The notes under the pieces: generated by a model
The model's input: the letters and a program-made list of their open reading frames with translations, nothing else
Told to the model about the DNA's origin: nothing
The model's database searches: none
Origin: Bacteroidales bacterium
GTDB lineage: Bacteria; Bacteroidota; Bacteroidia; Bacteroidales; PXBB01
Length of the DNA: 41,837 bases
Direction of reading: 5' to 3'
Assembly (NCBI GenBank): GCA_003565735.1
Contig: PXBB01000163.1
Span: 1 to 41,837 of the forward strand
Part shown: positions 1-7,817 of the stretch, piece after piece
Layout of the letters: the number at the start of each line of letters is the position of its first letter
How positions within the stretch are numbered: the stretch's first letter is position 1
Position numbers and translations under genes: made by a program

Positions 1-783
1 GAGTTCTGCTGCTTTTTTGATTTTGTCAGTTGACACAAAATCAACATGACGTATGTATTTATGGATATATTTGAATATACTACCCTCTCTATCAATATAA
101 CCGCCTAAAGTAATATATAGTGTATCGGGATTCAGATTCAATTGTTTAATCACAAACATTAAAAAATAAATAAAATCCTGGGCTGTGCCGTAATTGAAAG
201 TATTGGTAAAAATAAATTTCTGATTATCGAATACCAAAACATCGAATTTTTGCATACCGATATCAAGAAAAATGTGGGCATTATTTTCCGATGCTTTTGG
301 AGCGTAAATAGATAATAGTCTTGGAAGAATATGCCCAACAGCTGCTTTTGGAAAGTATTTGTGAATATTATTTAATAAACTTTCGGGCAGTGAGTAAACA
401 AGCTTTGCATCTATGATACTTATGTCGTCGTAACAAGCTTTATAAGCTTTGCTTACGGCGCCGAAGTTAAAATGAATATAGGCATCAAGTTCTTCTTCAT
501 GAAAACTTTTTGCGGGAATTAAGGTCGAGGGCGCATGTAAAAAAAAAGACTGTTCTTTAAAGTCGTGCCTCAAAGACTCAACATGGTATAAGTCCATGCC
601 TGCGTCAAAGTAATCCGATTTGTCGTCGGCATCATATTTTTCAAGACCCAAGAGCACATCATCTTTTTTAATGGCTATGTGTAAGTCGTTATGGTGTAAA
701 AGAATATTTTGAACAAGGACATCCGGTTTATCAAAATTCAGATCGGATGCGATATAACTTGTTTTTTTTTTCGGGCCTGGCAT
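1..783 (-). CDS. DUF3822 family protein (3' end outside window)
   Basis: An open frame starts at the ATG at 783 and runs without a stop to the window edge, so at least 261 residues are present and the C-terminus is missing. It begins MPGPKKKTSYIASDL and includes HIFLDIGMQKFDVLVF and LNPDTLYITLGGYIDREG. The pattern matches DUF3822, a Bacteroidetes family with an actin/hexokinase-like fold whose function is unknown; the family is often encoded next to the 16S rRNA methyltransferase gene rsmD, which would lie beyond the left edge. There is no signal peptide, so it is probably cytoplasmic. It starts 12 nt after the stop of the upstream membrane-anchored gene, so the two are probably one operon. 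The family call comes from remembered motifs and is fairly secure; the role is unknown. Confidence 0.8.
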   Translation of the reverse strand, partial: MPGPKKKTSYIASDLNFDKPDVLVQNILLHHNDLHIAIKKDDVLLGLEKYDADDKSDYFDAGMDLYHVESLRHDFKEQSFFLHAPSTLIPAKSFHEEELDAYIHFNFGAVSKAYKACYDDISIIDAKLVYSLPESLLNNIHKYFPKAAVGHILPRLLSIYAPKASENNAHIFLDIGMQKFDVLVFDNQKFIFTNTFNYGTAQDFIYFLMFVIKQLNLNPDTLYITLGGYIDREGSIFKYIHKYIRHVDFVSTDKIKKAAEL

Positions 784-795
784 AATAATTCAAAT

Positions 796-1365
796 TTATT
801 CCCAGTTTCCGTCAATTGTTGGTGCATCCATATTTCCTACGCTAAGTCCTTCCTCTGGGTCAAAGTAATCAGGGTTAAGACCTTTTAAAAAGAATCTGTT
901 AGCTGCAAATGCTTCAAAAACCGGCAGCATGACGCGACTACGTTCAATTTTTCCTGCTTGAAGATGGAACTTCTCCCCACCGGAAAAAGGTATAAAAGGC
1001 AATGAGTCAACATAGCCGGATGTCCTTTTTCTAAATAATGAATCAAAAACAGAAACATAGGTGGTGTCTCTTATCAAAACAGCTAAAGTGTCTTCCGCAT
1101 CACCAATTTTTCTAATAATAGGCAATTTACCATATCTTATAAAATCAACCAGGGTATCAAAATCGCCGGTGTATTCACTATAAACACTACGATAGGCTAC
1201 TTGAGCACTTCTTATGTCTTTTAAGCGGTCAATAACCACTGCTTCCCGCATTTCTTTTTCGTTCAAAAAACGAATCGGGCGTCTGATACTGTCGTAAACA
1301 AAGTACACTAATAATACTATTACAACGGCTAAGCCTATCTGAATATACTTTTTGTACTTTTCCAT
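796..1365 (-). CDS. Membrane-anchored protein of unknown function
   Basis: The 189-residue product has a single hydrophobic segment at about residues 9-25 (IQIGLAVVIVLLVYFVYDSI), followed by a basic and then mixed soluble domain. It therefore looks like an inner-membrane protein with one N-terminal anchor and a periplasmic body. The stretch around residues 45-75 (RLKDIRSAQVAYRSVYSEYT) resembles the helix after the membrane segment of pilin-like or pseudopilin-like proteins, but there is no prepilin peptidase site, so this is only a structural hint. It starts with ATG and is followed 12 nt later by the DUF3822 gene on the same strand. I do not recognise a named family. A -7 box candidate lies upstream at 1433-1440. 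Confidence 0.75.
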   Translation of the reverse strand: MEKYKKYIQIGLAVVIVLLVYFVYDSIRRPIRFLNEKEMREAVVIDRLKDIRSAQVAYRSVYSEYTGDFDTLVDFIRYGKLPIIRKIGDAEDTLAVLIRDTTYVSVFDSLFRKRTSGYVDSLPFIPFSGGEKFHLQAGKIERSRVMLPVFEAFAANRFFLKGLNPDYFDPEEGLSVGNMDAPTIDGNWE

Positions 1366-1432
1366 GATATGAATTTGTTTTTTAACTTTAACTAATATTC
1401 AATTTGTTTATTGTGTTTTACAAATCTTGTTG

Positions 1433-1440
1433 CAAATATA
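1433..1440 (-). promoter_or_regulatory. Candidate Bacteroidetes -7 box (TATATTTG)
   Basis: Read on the minus strand this is TATATTTG, matching the Bacteroidetes TAnnTTTG -7 consensus, 68 nt upstream of the ATG at 1365. No clear TTTG -33 element was found at the expected distance, so the call rests on one box. Confidence 0.35.
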
Positions 1441-1619
1441 TACTTTTTTTAAAAACATATGTGTGATAATTTTTATTCCCGTATTTTTTATACTGTTAAT
1501 TTTTGTCTGAGACTAAGTGGCACAATAGGTTTTGTAGTTTAGCAAATAATCTGGTATAAAAGCATGAACAATACGGGCTATATACGTATCGTATAAAATT
1601 TTGACATAGTGTTTGTTAA

Positions 1620-1627
1620 TAAATTTG
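1620..1627 (+). promoter_or_regulatory. Candidate Bacteroidetes -7 box (TAAATTTG)
   Basis: TAAATTTG matches TAnnTTTG and has a TTTG at 1600-1603, giving a 16-nt spacer that is slightly short for the usual -33/-7 arrangement. It would drive the outer-membrane protein at 1804 with a leader of about 170 nt. TATTTTTG at 1673-1680 is an alternative. Confidence 0.3.
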
Positions 1628-1803
1628 TGAAAACTTATGCATAAACATATATGAATATATTAATATGTTTTCTATTTTTGTGGTTTGAAAACTGTTGTTG
1701 TTTTTATACAAGTTCTTATGTACACAAGCATTATGGGGATTTAAAACAAGCATTAGTTTTCATAATTTTTAAATTTTTAGATTTGAAACTTAAACATTTT
1801 TTT

Positions 1804-2562
1804 ATGAAAATAAGTTTACCAAGCACCACATTTTTTTTAAAAAAAACTATTTTACTCATATCTGTTTTTTTTATAACAACCTTATCCGGTCAAGTTGTTG
1901 AAAGAAGCGAACAGTTTCTTAAAACAGTATCTGATAAAGTGTCAATTGGGGTGCATTTTGGCCCTATGGTTCATTATGGGGATATTAAAGCCGAAAAGTT
2001 CTGGCCTATAAGAGATGAGTTAAGATGGGGAGGGGCTATGTCATTTAATTATGTCTATAATGACTATCTTTCTTTTAGTATTCAGGCTCTAAGTGGTTCA
2101 TTAGCCGGGATTAAAAGCAGGGACCGAGGGGGGAATCCTGTATATTACAAATTTAACACAGAATTATTTGACGCCAGTGGCTTCCTGGAAGTTAACCTCA
2201 ACCGTTTAATTTTTGAGGGTTTGCCGATGAATGAATGGCTCAGGATTTATGGTAAAGCCGGGATTGGCGTGGTCAGTTTCCGTTCGCAGTTAAGAGATTC
2301 GCGTGATGATTCACTCCTTGATAGCTATGGCTGGAGCGAGCAAGACACTGTAAAAAGCCAAACCCTTAAAAAAGCAGTAATCCCTATTGGTATTGGGGGT
2401 GAGTTAAAAATCAGCAAGCATTTTTATGTTCTCCTTGATGTGGGCATGAAAAATGTATTATCAAATAAGCTGGATGCATTCATCCCAAGCAACCCTGATA
2501 ATGAGCGAAATGATATTTACGGATTTACCTCCCTTGGGGTTAGCTACAGGATTATCAAGTAA
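1804..2562 (+). CDS. Small outer-membrane beta-barrel protein
   Basis: With the ATG at 1804 the product is 252 residues and opens with a classic signal peptide: basic residues, then hydrophobic ILLISVFFITTLSGQ, with cleavage probably before QVVERSEQ. The mature part alternates polar and hydrophobic residues with glycine and aromatic residues at strand ends (SIGVHFGPMVHYGDIKAE, SFNYVYNDYLSFSIQALSG, YGKAGIGVVSFRSQLRD), and ends in the strand-like FTSLGVSYRIIK, as expected for an 8-10-stranded outer-membrane barrel. An in-frame ATG at 1651 would add about 51 residues in front of the signal peptide and is rejected. The gene is monocistronic and converges on the response-regulator gene, whose stop lies 15 nt away. 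The exact barrel family and ligand are unknown. Confidence 0.75.
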   Translation: MKISLPSTTFFLKKTILLISVFFITTLSGQVVERSEQFLKTVSDKVSIGVHFGPMVHYGDIKAEKFWPIRDELRWGGAMSFNYVYNDYLSFSIQALSGSLAGIKSRDRGGNPVYYKFNTELFDASGFLEVNLNRLIFEGLPMNEWLRIYGKAGIGVVSFRSQLRDSRDDSLLDSYGWSEQDTVKSQTLKKAVIPIGIGGELKISKHFYVLLDVGMKNVLSNKLDAFIPSNPDNERNDIYGFTSLGVSYRIIK

Positions 2563-2577
2563 CACAAGACTTTTGCT

Positions 2578-3240
2578 TTAAGTTGACACATCTAAATTAA
2601 CAATACCATTTTTGATAGCATACATAACAAGTGATGCCGTATTTTTTGATCCTGTTTTTTGAAGGATATTAGAACGGTGCTTTTCTATTGTTCTTTTACT
2701 TAAGAACAACATCTCAGCAATTTCATTGTTTGATAAGCCCTGACAAATAAGCTTAACGACATCAATTTCGCGCTGAGACAATTCTTCAATATTTGTTTTT
2801 TCGGGATGATTTTTAAAATGTGACACCAAGTTCTGTAAGAGATCTTGAGAAAAATAACTTTTCCCTTCAATCACATTAAAAAGGGCTCTGTAAACTTCTT
2901 CTATCTCAGATTCTTTAAGTAAAAACCCACAAGCACCTGCTTCAAGCATTTTAAAATAATACCCTTCGTCGCCATACATCGACAGCGCAATTATTTTCAA
3001 ATCCGGATATTTTTTTATTGCTCGTGCCGTTGCTTCTATACCATTCATGCAGGGCATAGAAATATCCATAAGAACAACATCGGCCGGGATAACTCCTAAA
3101 ATTTCCAGAAAATCATTTCCATTGGAAGCTTCGGCCACTACAGAAAATGACTCATGTGCATTTAGCAACAGCTTTAATCCATTGCGAAACAGAGCATGAT
3201 CATCAACAATAATTATTTTATAGTGTTTATCAGTTGTCAT
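2578..3240 (-). CDS. NarL/LuxR-type response regulator
   Basis: The 220-residue protein has an N-terminal receiver domain (about 8-125) and a C-terminal LuxR-type helix-turn-helix (about 152-215). The receiver carries the acidic pair D13-D14, phospho-acceptor D59 in DVVLMDISMP, S87 and the conserved K109 in GFLLK. The DNA-binding part contains LSQREIDVVKLICQGLSNNE and KRTIEKHRSNILQK, which are typical of NarL/DesR regulators. Its ATG overlaps the stop of the upstream histidine kinase (ATGA, 4 nt), so the two are translationally coupled partners. The target genes are not identifiable from sequence. The divergently transcribed lipid-enzyme operon starting at 4373 is the nearest candidate. Confidence 0.93.
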   Translation of the reverse strand: MTTDKHYKIIIVDDHALFRNGLKLLLNAHESFSVVAEASNGNDFLEILGVIPADVVLMDISMPCMNGIEATARAIKKYPDLKIIALSMYGDEGYYFKMLEAGACGFLLKESEIEEVYRALFNVIEGKSYFSQDLLQNLVSHFKNHPEKTNIEELSQREIDVVKLICQGLSNNEIAEMLFLSKRTIEKHRSNILQKTGSKNTASLVMYAIKNGIVNLDVST

Positions 3241-4220
3241 TTTTTCAATTTTTTAATTTTTTCAACATCACTACTTAAGGGTATGAATATTTTAATGGTG
3301 GTTCCATTGTCGGGGTAAGATTCTGTATCAATAGTTCCGTTAAGAGTCCGGATACGCGAATACATGTTGTAATAACCAAGGCCTTTAACCTGTGGTTTGA
3401 ATAATGAGTCCACTTCAAACCCCTTGCCATCGTCTTTATAATCAACAATTATGGCTTTGTTATCATGATTTAAGCTAATGAAAATATTTTTAGCTTCGGC
3501 ATGTTTTACAGTGTTATTTATCAGTTCACAAATCACTCTGTATAAAACAATTTCTACACTATTGTCAAGTTGTATCTCTTTAAGCTGATTATTGTAATTG
3601 ATATTAACTGTTTTGGTGGCATTTATTTTTTGAATAAAATTCTTCAGTGCTTTTCCCAGTCCAAAACTTTCAATAACGTGTGGGCTTAAATTATCGGAAA
3701 TTTCTTTAACGGTTTTAATAGATTCATTAATAATGATATCCAGATTATTAAGAATTTCACCTTTTTTATCTTTATGTTTTTCGTTCTTAAGTGCTGATAC
3801 AGACATTTTGACTGTTGATAGCAAGGGGCCTAAGCCATCATGAATTTCTTTTGATAAGCGTGCACGCTCACTTTCTTCAGCCTGAATAATTACGGATAAA
3901 AAGCGTTTTTCGGTTTCTCTTTTTTCCTTTTCCATCTTTTCCATATAGTCAAATATTTTGTTTACCAGAATGAGGCCGGCAGCAAAAAAAAATGACGTGG
4001 CTATCCCAAACCATATAAAAGCCATTCGGTATTCCTGGGGGTCAAAATCTGAAAAAAACGGCAGCGCCTCAATGATACGCCGGGAAAGCAAAAAAGCAAA
4101 ACCTATAGTGATAAAAATCCATGATAAATTGAATTTTGTGCGCTTGGTTAAACGTAATGAAACTATGGTTGCAACTATATGCAAAGTTATGGTGATGAAA
4201 AGCATTACTTTGAAAAACAT
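3237..4220 (-). CDS. Membrane histidine kinase, HisKA_3/NarX-DesK type
   Basis: The 327-residue sensor kinase has three predicted membrane helices in its first 90 residues (about 3-21, 33-50, 66-90), a short coiled linker (YMEKMEKEKRETEKRF), a HisKA_3 dimerisation domain and an HATPase_c domain. The phospho-acceptor is H127 in ERARLSKEIHDGLGPLLS. The ATPase has the N box ELINNTVKHAEAKNI, a G1-type DDGKGFEV, and GLGYYNMYSRIRTLNG. There is no sizeable extracytoplasmic domain, so the stimulus is probably sensed within or at the membrane, as in DesK. It is co-transcribed with the regulator downstream (4-nt overlap). Its ATG at 4220 faces the GNAT gene at 4373 across a short divergent region. Confidence 0.92.
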   Translation of the reverse strand: MFFKVMLFITITLHIVATIVSLRLTKRTKFNLSWIFITIGFAFLLSRRIIEALPFFSDFDPQEYRMAFIWFGIATSFFFAAGLILVNKIFDYMEKMEKEKRETEKRFLSVIIQAEESERARLSKEIHDGLGPLLSTVKMSVSALKNEKHKDKKGEILNNLDIIINESIKTVKEISDNLSPHVIESFGLGKALKNFIQKINATKTVNINYNNQLKEIQLDNSVEIVLYRVICELINNTVKHAEAKNIFISLNHDNKAIIVDYKDDGKGFEVDSLFKPQVKGLGYYNMYSRIRTLNGTIDTESYPDNGTTIKIFIPLSSDVEKIKKLKK

Positions 4221-4291
4221 AAGGCAGCCCCCCCTTTTTTAATCCGCAAAAGTTTAATGCGAACAAAAAACTTTTTTGGTTGTTTGTTTCA

Positions 4292-4299
4292 CAAAAATA
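4292..4299 (-). promoter_or_regulatory. Candidate -7 box for the two-component operon
   Basis: On the minus strand this reads TATTTTTG, matching TAnnTTTG, 71 nt upstream of the kinase ATG. It lies about 20 nt from a rightward box at 4318-4325, so the two divergent promoters would be almost back to back. Confidence 0.35.
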
Positions 4300-4317
4300 T
4301 GAAAAAAATAAAAACAG

Positions 4318-4325
4318 TATTTTTG
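4318..4325 (+). promoter_or_regulatory. Candidate -7 box for the GNAT-SDR operon
   Basis: TATTTTTG matches TAnnTTTG and lies 47 nt upstream of the ATG at 4373. TTTG and TTTC occur further upstream (4283-4290), but the spacing is longer than usual, so the -33 element is uncertain. Confidence 0.33.
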
Positions 4326-4372
4326 TCATGTTTTTGTAAGAAAATGTAAGACACTTTTATACCTATCTTTTT

Positions 4373-5494
4373 ATGAATATTACTATCAAAGAAGTTAAAA
4401 CAGCCGGGGCTTTAAAATCTTTTGTAAATTTTCAGCCTCAGTTGTACAAAGGAGAGAAATATTACGTACAACCTTTAAACAAAAAAGAGTTAAATACATT
4501 AAACAAAAGTAAAAACCCCGCCATGGAATTTTGTGATGCACGCTATTGGCTGGCTCTAAGCCACGGCAAAATTGTTGGCCGGATAGCAGGAATCATCAAT
4601 CACAAGTTCAACGAAACCTCTTCAGCAACACATATTCGCTTTGGCTGGTTCGACTGCATTGATGATCAGGCCGTAGCCTCTCTTTTGCTCGAAGTGGTCG
4701 AAAATTGGGGAAAAGAACAAAAGATGCAGTTTATTCACGGCCCTTTAGGCTTTATATCATTTGACAGGTCAGGTGTTCTTGTGGATGGATTCGAGGAAAT
4801 GCCCACATCTTTCGGAAGTTATAACTACGCTTATTATAATCGTTTAATAATGGATGCGGGCTATGAAAAGGATGTGGACTGGGTAGAGCACCTTATAATA
4901 GTACCGGAAAAGGTCCCTGAAAAAATTTCAAAAATGGCAACTGCCATCATGAAAAGATTTGACCTGAAGCAAGTTGAACTCAGAAACCATAAAGATGTAT
5001 TGCTTTACGCAAACCAACTGTTCGCCATGCTTAATTCGGCTTATGAAGAGATATACGGTTTTGTACCTCTAACAGATGAAATTACGGACAATATTATAAA
5101 GGATTTTATTGATATTGTGAAAACTGACTTTATTTCAATTCTGACAAATAAAGACGAAGAGGTTGTTGGCTTTGGTATTGCGACCCCTTCGCTGGTCAAA
5201 GCTTTTCAAAAAGCTAAAGGGCGCTTGTTTCCTTTTGGGTTTATTCATATGATGAAGGCTCTTAAAAAGAACGACGTTGCTGATATGTTACTTATTGGCG
5301 TACGGCCCGACTATCAGAATAAAGGCTTGCATGCTTTAGTTTTTAACAAGATTACGCAAGCGTTCATAAACCATCATTATAAATACGTTGAAATGACGCG
5401 TGTTCTGGAGCACAACAATAAACTTTTACAGCTTTTTTCAATGTATGATATCCGACAACACAAAAGGGCGCGCTGTTACATTAAAGAATTATGA
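4373..5494 (+). CDS. GNAT-fold N-acyltransferase, YghO-like
   Basis: The 373-residue protein resembles the widespread YghO-like GNAT family, which has an N-terminal substrate domain with the pattern F..FQ.QLY....YYVQPL (13-36), a GRIAGIINHKFNE segment (69-81), FGWFDCIDD (90-98) and GPLGFISFDRSGVLVDGF (123-140). The C-terminal half holds a GNAT acyl-CoA-binding motif, IGVRPDYQNKGLHALVF (308-324). There is no signal peptide. The stop overlaps the ATG of the SDR reductase by 4 nt, indicating translational coupling. The physiological substrate is not shown by sequence. Bacterial ceramide synthase (bCerS) is also a GNAT-type enzyme, so N-acylation of a sphinganine-like amine is a plausible inference. 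An ordinary acetyltransferase of unknown target is the alternative. Confidence 0.85.
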   Translation: MNITIKEVKTAGALKSFVNFQPQLYKGEKYYVQPLNKKELNTLNKSKNPAMEFCDARYWLALSHGKIVGRIAGIINHKFNETSSATHIRFGWFDCIDDQAVASLLLEVVENWGKEQKMQFIHGPLGFISFDRSGVLVDGFEEMPTSFGSYNYAYYNRLIMDAGYEKDVDWVEHLIIVPEKVPEKISKMATAIMKRFDLKQVELRNHKDVLLYANQLFAMLNSAYEEIYGFVPLTDEITDNIIKDFIDIVKTDFISILTNKDEEVVGFGIATPSLVKAFQKAKGRLFPFGFIHMMKALKKNDVADMLLIGVRPDYQNKGLHALVFNKITQAFINHHYKYVEMTRVLEHNNKLLQLFSMYDIRQHKRARCYIKEL

Positions 5495-6330
5495 TAAAAC
5501 CAATGAAAATGAAGCATTTTAAAGAAAAAGTAGTCGTTATCACCGGTGCATCTTCAGGCATTGGTGCGGCATCAGCTCTGGCCTTTGCCAATAAGGGCGC
5601 ACATGTGGTGCTGGCCGCAAGACGTAAAGACAAATTACAAAACATAAAAGAGCAGATAGAAAAAACAGGTGTTAAAGCACTCGCCCATGCTGTTGATGTT
5701 GCTCATGAAGCCGAATGTCAGAATTTAATTTATAAAACTATTGACACATTTGGCAAAATTGACATTTTAGTAAATAATGCAGGTATTTCCATGAGGGCCA
5801 AGTTTGAGGATACCCACTTATCAGTTTTAAAAGAGTTGTTTGATGTCAATTTTTGGGGTACAGTCTATTGTACAAAATATGCCTTACCACATATTTTAGA
5901 ACAAAGGGGCAGCATCGTCGGTGTTTCTTCGATTGCCGGATTTGCACCCCTGCCAGGAAGAACCGGATACGCTGCTTCAAAGCATGCTATGAATGGTTTT
6001 TTAAGCACCGTTCGTGTCGAGAACATACAAAACAAGCTTCATGTGCTTGTGATTCACCCGGGCTTTACTGCTACAGAAATTCGTTTTACGGCCAGAGATA
6101 AAGACGGCAAACTGCAAAGCGAAAGTCCCAGAAATGAATCTAAAATGATGACAAGCGAAGAGGTTGCTCAATACATGCTAAAAGCTGTATGTAAAAGAAA
6201 AAACAATCTTATTTTGACAAGGCAGGGGCGCCTGCTTTCCATTTTATACAAATTTTTTCCTAAGTTCACCGAAAAACTAATATTTAATGAAATGCGAAAA
6301 GAAGCAGACGCCCCTTTTGCTCAACAGTAA
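5491..6330 (+). CDS. Short-chain dehydrogenase/reductase (SDR)
   Basis: The 279-residue classical SDR has a Rossmann domain with TGASSGIG (18-25), NNAG (95-98) and the catalytic set S147, Y160 and K164 in SSIAGFAPLPGRTGYAASK. RR at 44-45 after the second strand suggests NADPH preference. The C-terminal extension (about 235-279) contains LSILYKFFPKFTEKLIF, amphipathic and able to sit on membranes, as in lipid-acting SDRs. It may start at M1, M5 or M7; M1 overlaps the GNAT stop as ATGA. The coupling suggests it acts on the same substrate as the GNAT enzyme. The eukaryotic 3-ketosphinganine reductase belongs to this same superfamily, so a sphingoid or keto-lipid reductase role is possible but unproven. 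Confidence 0.92.
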   Translation: MIKPMKMKHFKEKVVVITGASSGIGAASALAFANKGAHVVLAARRKDKLQNIKEQIEKTGVKALAHAVDVAHEAECQNLIYKTIDTFGKIDILVNNAGISMRAKFEDTHLSVLKELFDVNFWGTVYCTKYALPHILEQRGSIVGVSSIAGFAPLPGRTGYAASKHAMNGFLSTVRVENIQNKLHVLVIHPGFTATEIRFTARDKDGKLQSESPRNESKMMTSEEVAQYMLKAVCKRKNNLILTRQGRLLSILYKFFPKFTEKLIFNEMRKEADAPFAQQ

Positions 6331-6334
6331 AAAA

Positions 6335-7006
6335 ATGACACCTCATTCCAAGGCTTCTATTATAACAACTGCCGACGGTTCACACACATTAGCTTTGACC
6401 ACTGCTGATGAGACATATCATTCAAAGCATGGAGCTATAACAGAATCGGCACATATTTTTATCAAAGAAGGGCTGCATCAAAAAACACAAAACAGCACAA
6501 TATGCATCCTTGAAGTAGGCTTTGGCACCGGCCTTAACGCACTGATGACATTATTGCATTCCGGCAATCAGGAAATAAACTATCATGCACTCGAACCGAA
6601 CCCTTTATGTATAGATGTCGTTCAGGAGTTGAACTATACGCAACTGCTTAAAGCTAACAAGCAGATTTTTTTACAAATGCATCAGGCGGCACCGGAAGAA
6701 AAAACAGCTATAGCTAAAAATTTCTCATTTACTCTTTTTAAAAAAGGGATAGCGTTTTTCGAAGCCCCAGCTTCTTTTTACGACCTTATCTATTTTGACT
6801 TATTCGACCCTCAGCTGACACAAGAACTATGGACGCCGGATATTTTTTCGAAATTATACAGAGCATCACGCCCGGGGGCTATAATGACAACCTATTCTGT
6901 AAAAGGTGCTGTTAGACGTTCTATGAGTCTTGCCGGTTTTAAAGTCGAAAAATTGCCGGGCCCTCCCGGAGGTAAGCGTGAAATGACACGTGCCATCAAA
7001 CTATAA
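6335..7006 (+). CDS. mnmD: tRNA (mnm5s2U34)-methyltransferase, MnmD/MnmC1-type
   Basis: With the ATG at 6335 the protein is 223 residues and starts 4 nt after the SDR stop. The in-frame ATG at 6287 would overlap the SDR gene by 44 nt and is less likely. The SAM-binding motif is EVGFGTGLNAL (60-70). The family signatures YFDLFDP (153-159) and PPGGKREMTRA (210-220) identify the MnmC N-terminal (DUF752) methyltransferase domain. It uses S-adenosylmethionine to methylate nm5s2U to mnm5s2U at the wobble position of certain tRNAs. The FAD-dependent half of E. coli MnmC is absent, as is usual for stand-alone MnmD. It is co-directional with its neighbours but functionally unrelated to them. Confidence 0.9.
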   Translation: MTPHSKASIITTADGSHTLALTTADETYHSKHGAITESAHIFIKEGLHQKTQNSTICILEVGFGTGLNALMTLLHSGNQEINYHALEPNPLCIDVVQELNYTQLLKANKQIFLQMHQAAPEEKTAIAKNFSFTLFKKGIAFFEAPASFYDLIYFDLFDPQLTQELWTPDIFSKLYRASRPGAIMTTYSVKGAVRRSMSLAGFKVEKLPGPPGGKREMTRAIKL

Positions 7007-7062
7007 TAATACAACTTAGATATGTCAAAAAGTTTATGTATTTTTAACCTCATTTCAAAAAT

Positions 7063-7812
7063 ATGATAAAGAAGCACATACCTAACTTAATAACACTACT
7101 TAATTTATTATGTGGCGGATTTGCTATCCTAACAGCATTTTCGGGATATTTGGTTATGGCGGCCTACTTTATCGGATTGGCTGCTTTGCTGGACTTTTTA
7201 GATGGTTTCGCTGCGCGCCTTTTCAACGCATATTCTGACTTTGGCAAACAACTGGACACATTGGCTGATCTTATCTCTTTTGGTTTTGCCCCTGCTGTTA
7301 TTATGTATCAGCTCCTGTTACTTTCAAATAATGTCACACATTATTACTTAGCAGGCGTAAGCTTGCCATCTTTAGTAGCCCTTCTCATAACCGTCTTTTC
7401 GGCTTTACGGCTGGCAAAATTTAATATCGATTCGCGTCAAACAAATGCTTTTATAGGATTGCCTACTCCTGCAAATGCTTTGTTTTTCGCTTCACTGCCA
7501 TTGGTTATCATTCAATCGGCGCACCAACAAGGTTTTTTTAGCCAAATAATAATTAAAGCTTTAAGCAATTATTACTTTTTAGCTTTTCTTATTTGTTTTA
7601 TGTGTTTTTTGTTGATATCTGAGCTACGATTGTTTGCACTGAAGTTTCAAACTTACCGCTGGCACGACAATAAATGGCGTTATATTTTTCTGGCAGGAGC
7701 TGCCATAAGTGTTTTATTGTTTTCTTACAAGGCCATTCCGCTGATAATATTTTTTTATGTACTTTTGTCGCTGATAATAGGAATTTTTGATAAACCACAT
7801 CATACAAATTAA
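7063..7812 (+). CDS. pssA: CDP-diacylglycerol-serine O-phosphatidyltransferase
   Basis: The 249-residue integral membrane protein has the complete CDP-alcohol phosphatidyltransferase signature D-G-x2-A-R-x8-G-x3-D-x3-D: D47, G48, A51, R52, G61, D65 and D69 in DGFAARLFNAYSDFGKQLD. The first residues (IPNLITLLNLLCGGFAIL) are the typical start of type II phosphatidylserine synthases. About six to eight hydrophobic helices follow. It transfers phosphatidate from CDP-diacylglycerol to serine, the first step to phosphatidylethanolamine. It starts 56 nt after MnmD, and PurS follows 5 nt after its stop. A different CDP-alcohol acceptor cannot be ruled out, but length and N-terminus favour PssA. Confidence 0.93.
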   Translation: MIKKHIPNLITLLNLLCGGFAILTAFSGYLVMAAYFIGLAALLDFLDGFAARLFNAYSDFGKQLDTLADLISFGFAPAVIMYQLLLLSNNVTHYYLAGVSLPSLVALLITVFSALRLAKFNIDSRQTNAFIGLPTPANALFFASLPLVIIQSAHQQGFFSQIIIKALSNYYFLAFLICFMCFLLISELRLFALKFQTYRWHDNKWRYIFLAGAAISVLLFSYKAIPLIIFFYVLLSLIIGIFDKPHHTN

Positions 7813-7817
7813 GACAT

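Larger units (their letters stand above)
1366..1803. other. Divergent intergenic region, AT-rich, no gene seen
   Basis: This 438-nt stretch separates the leftward membrane-anchored gene from the rightward outer-membrane protein. It holds a leftward TAnnTTTG-type box at 1433-1440 and rightward boxes at 1620-1627 (TAAATTTG, with a TTTG 16 nt upstream at 1600-1603) and 1673-1680 (TATTTTTG). An open frame continues upstream of the barrel gene from an ATG at 1651, but it encodes a Cys- and Phe-rich stretch unlike the rest, ahead of a proper signal peptide. I treat it as leader sequence. No RNA gene or repeat was recognised. Confidence 0.55.

Noticed and set aside
1651-1803. N-terminal extension of the outer-membrane protein from an ATG at 1651
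   Set aside because: It would place a Cys/Phe-rich 51-residue stretch ahead of a well-formed signal peptide; the ATG at 1804 gives the natural start.
3958-4329. Small open frames across the kinase 5' region on both strands
   Set aside because: They overlap the kinase coding sequence or its promoter region and encode low-complexity products without family features.
6287-6334. Earlier ATG for mnmD
   Set aside because: It overlaps the SDR gene by 44 nt and adds residues not expected in the family; the ATG at 6335 lies 4 nt after the SDR stop.
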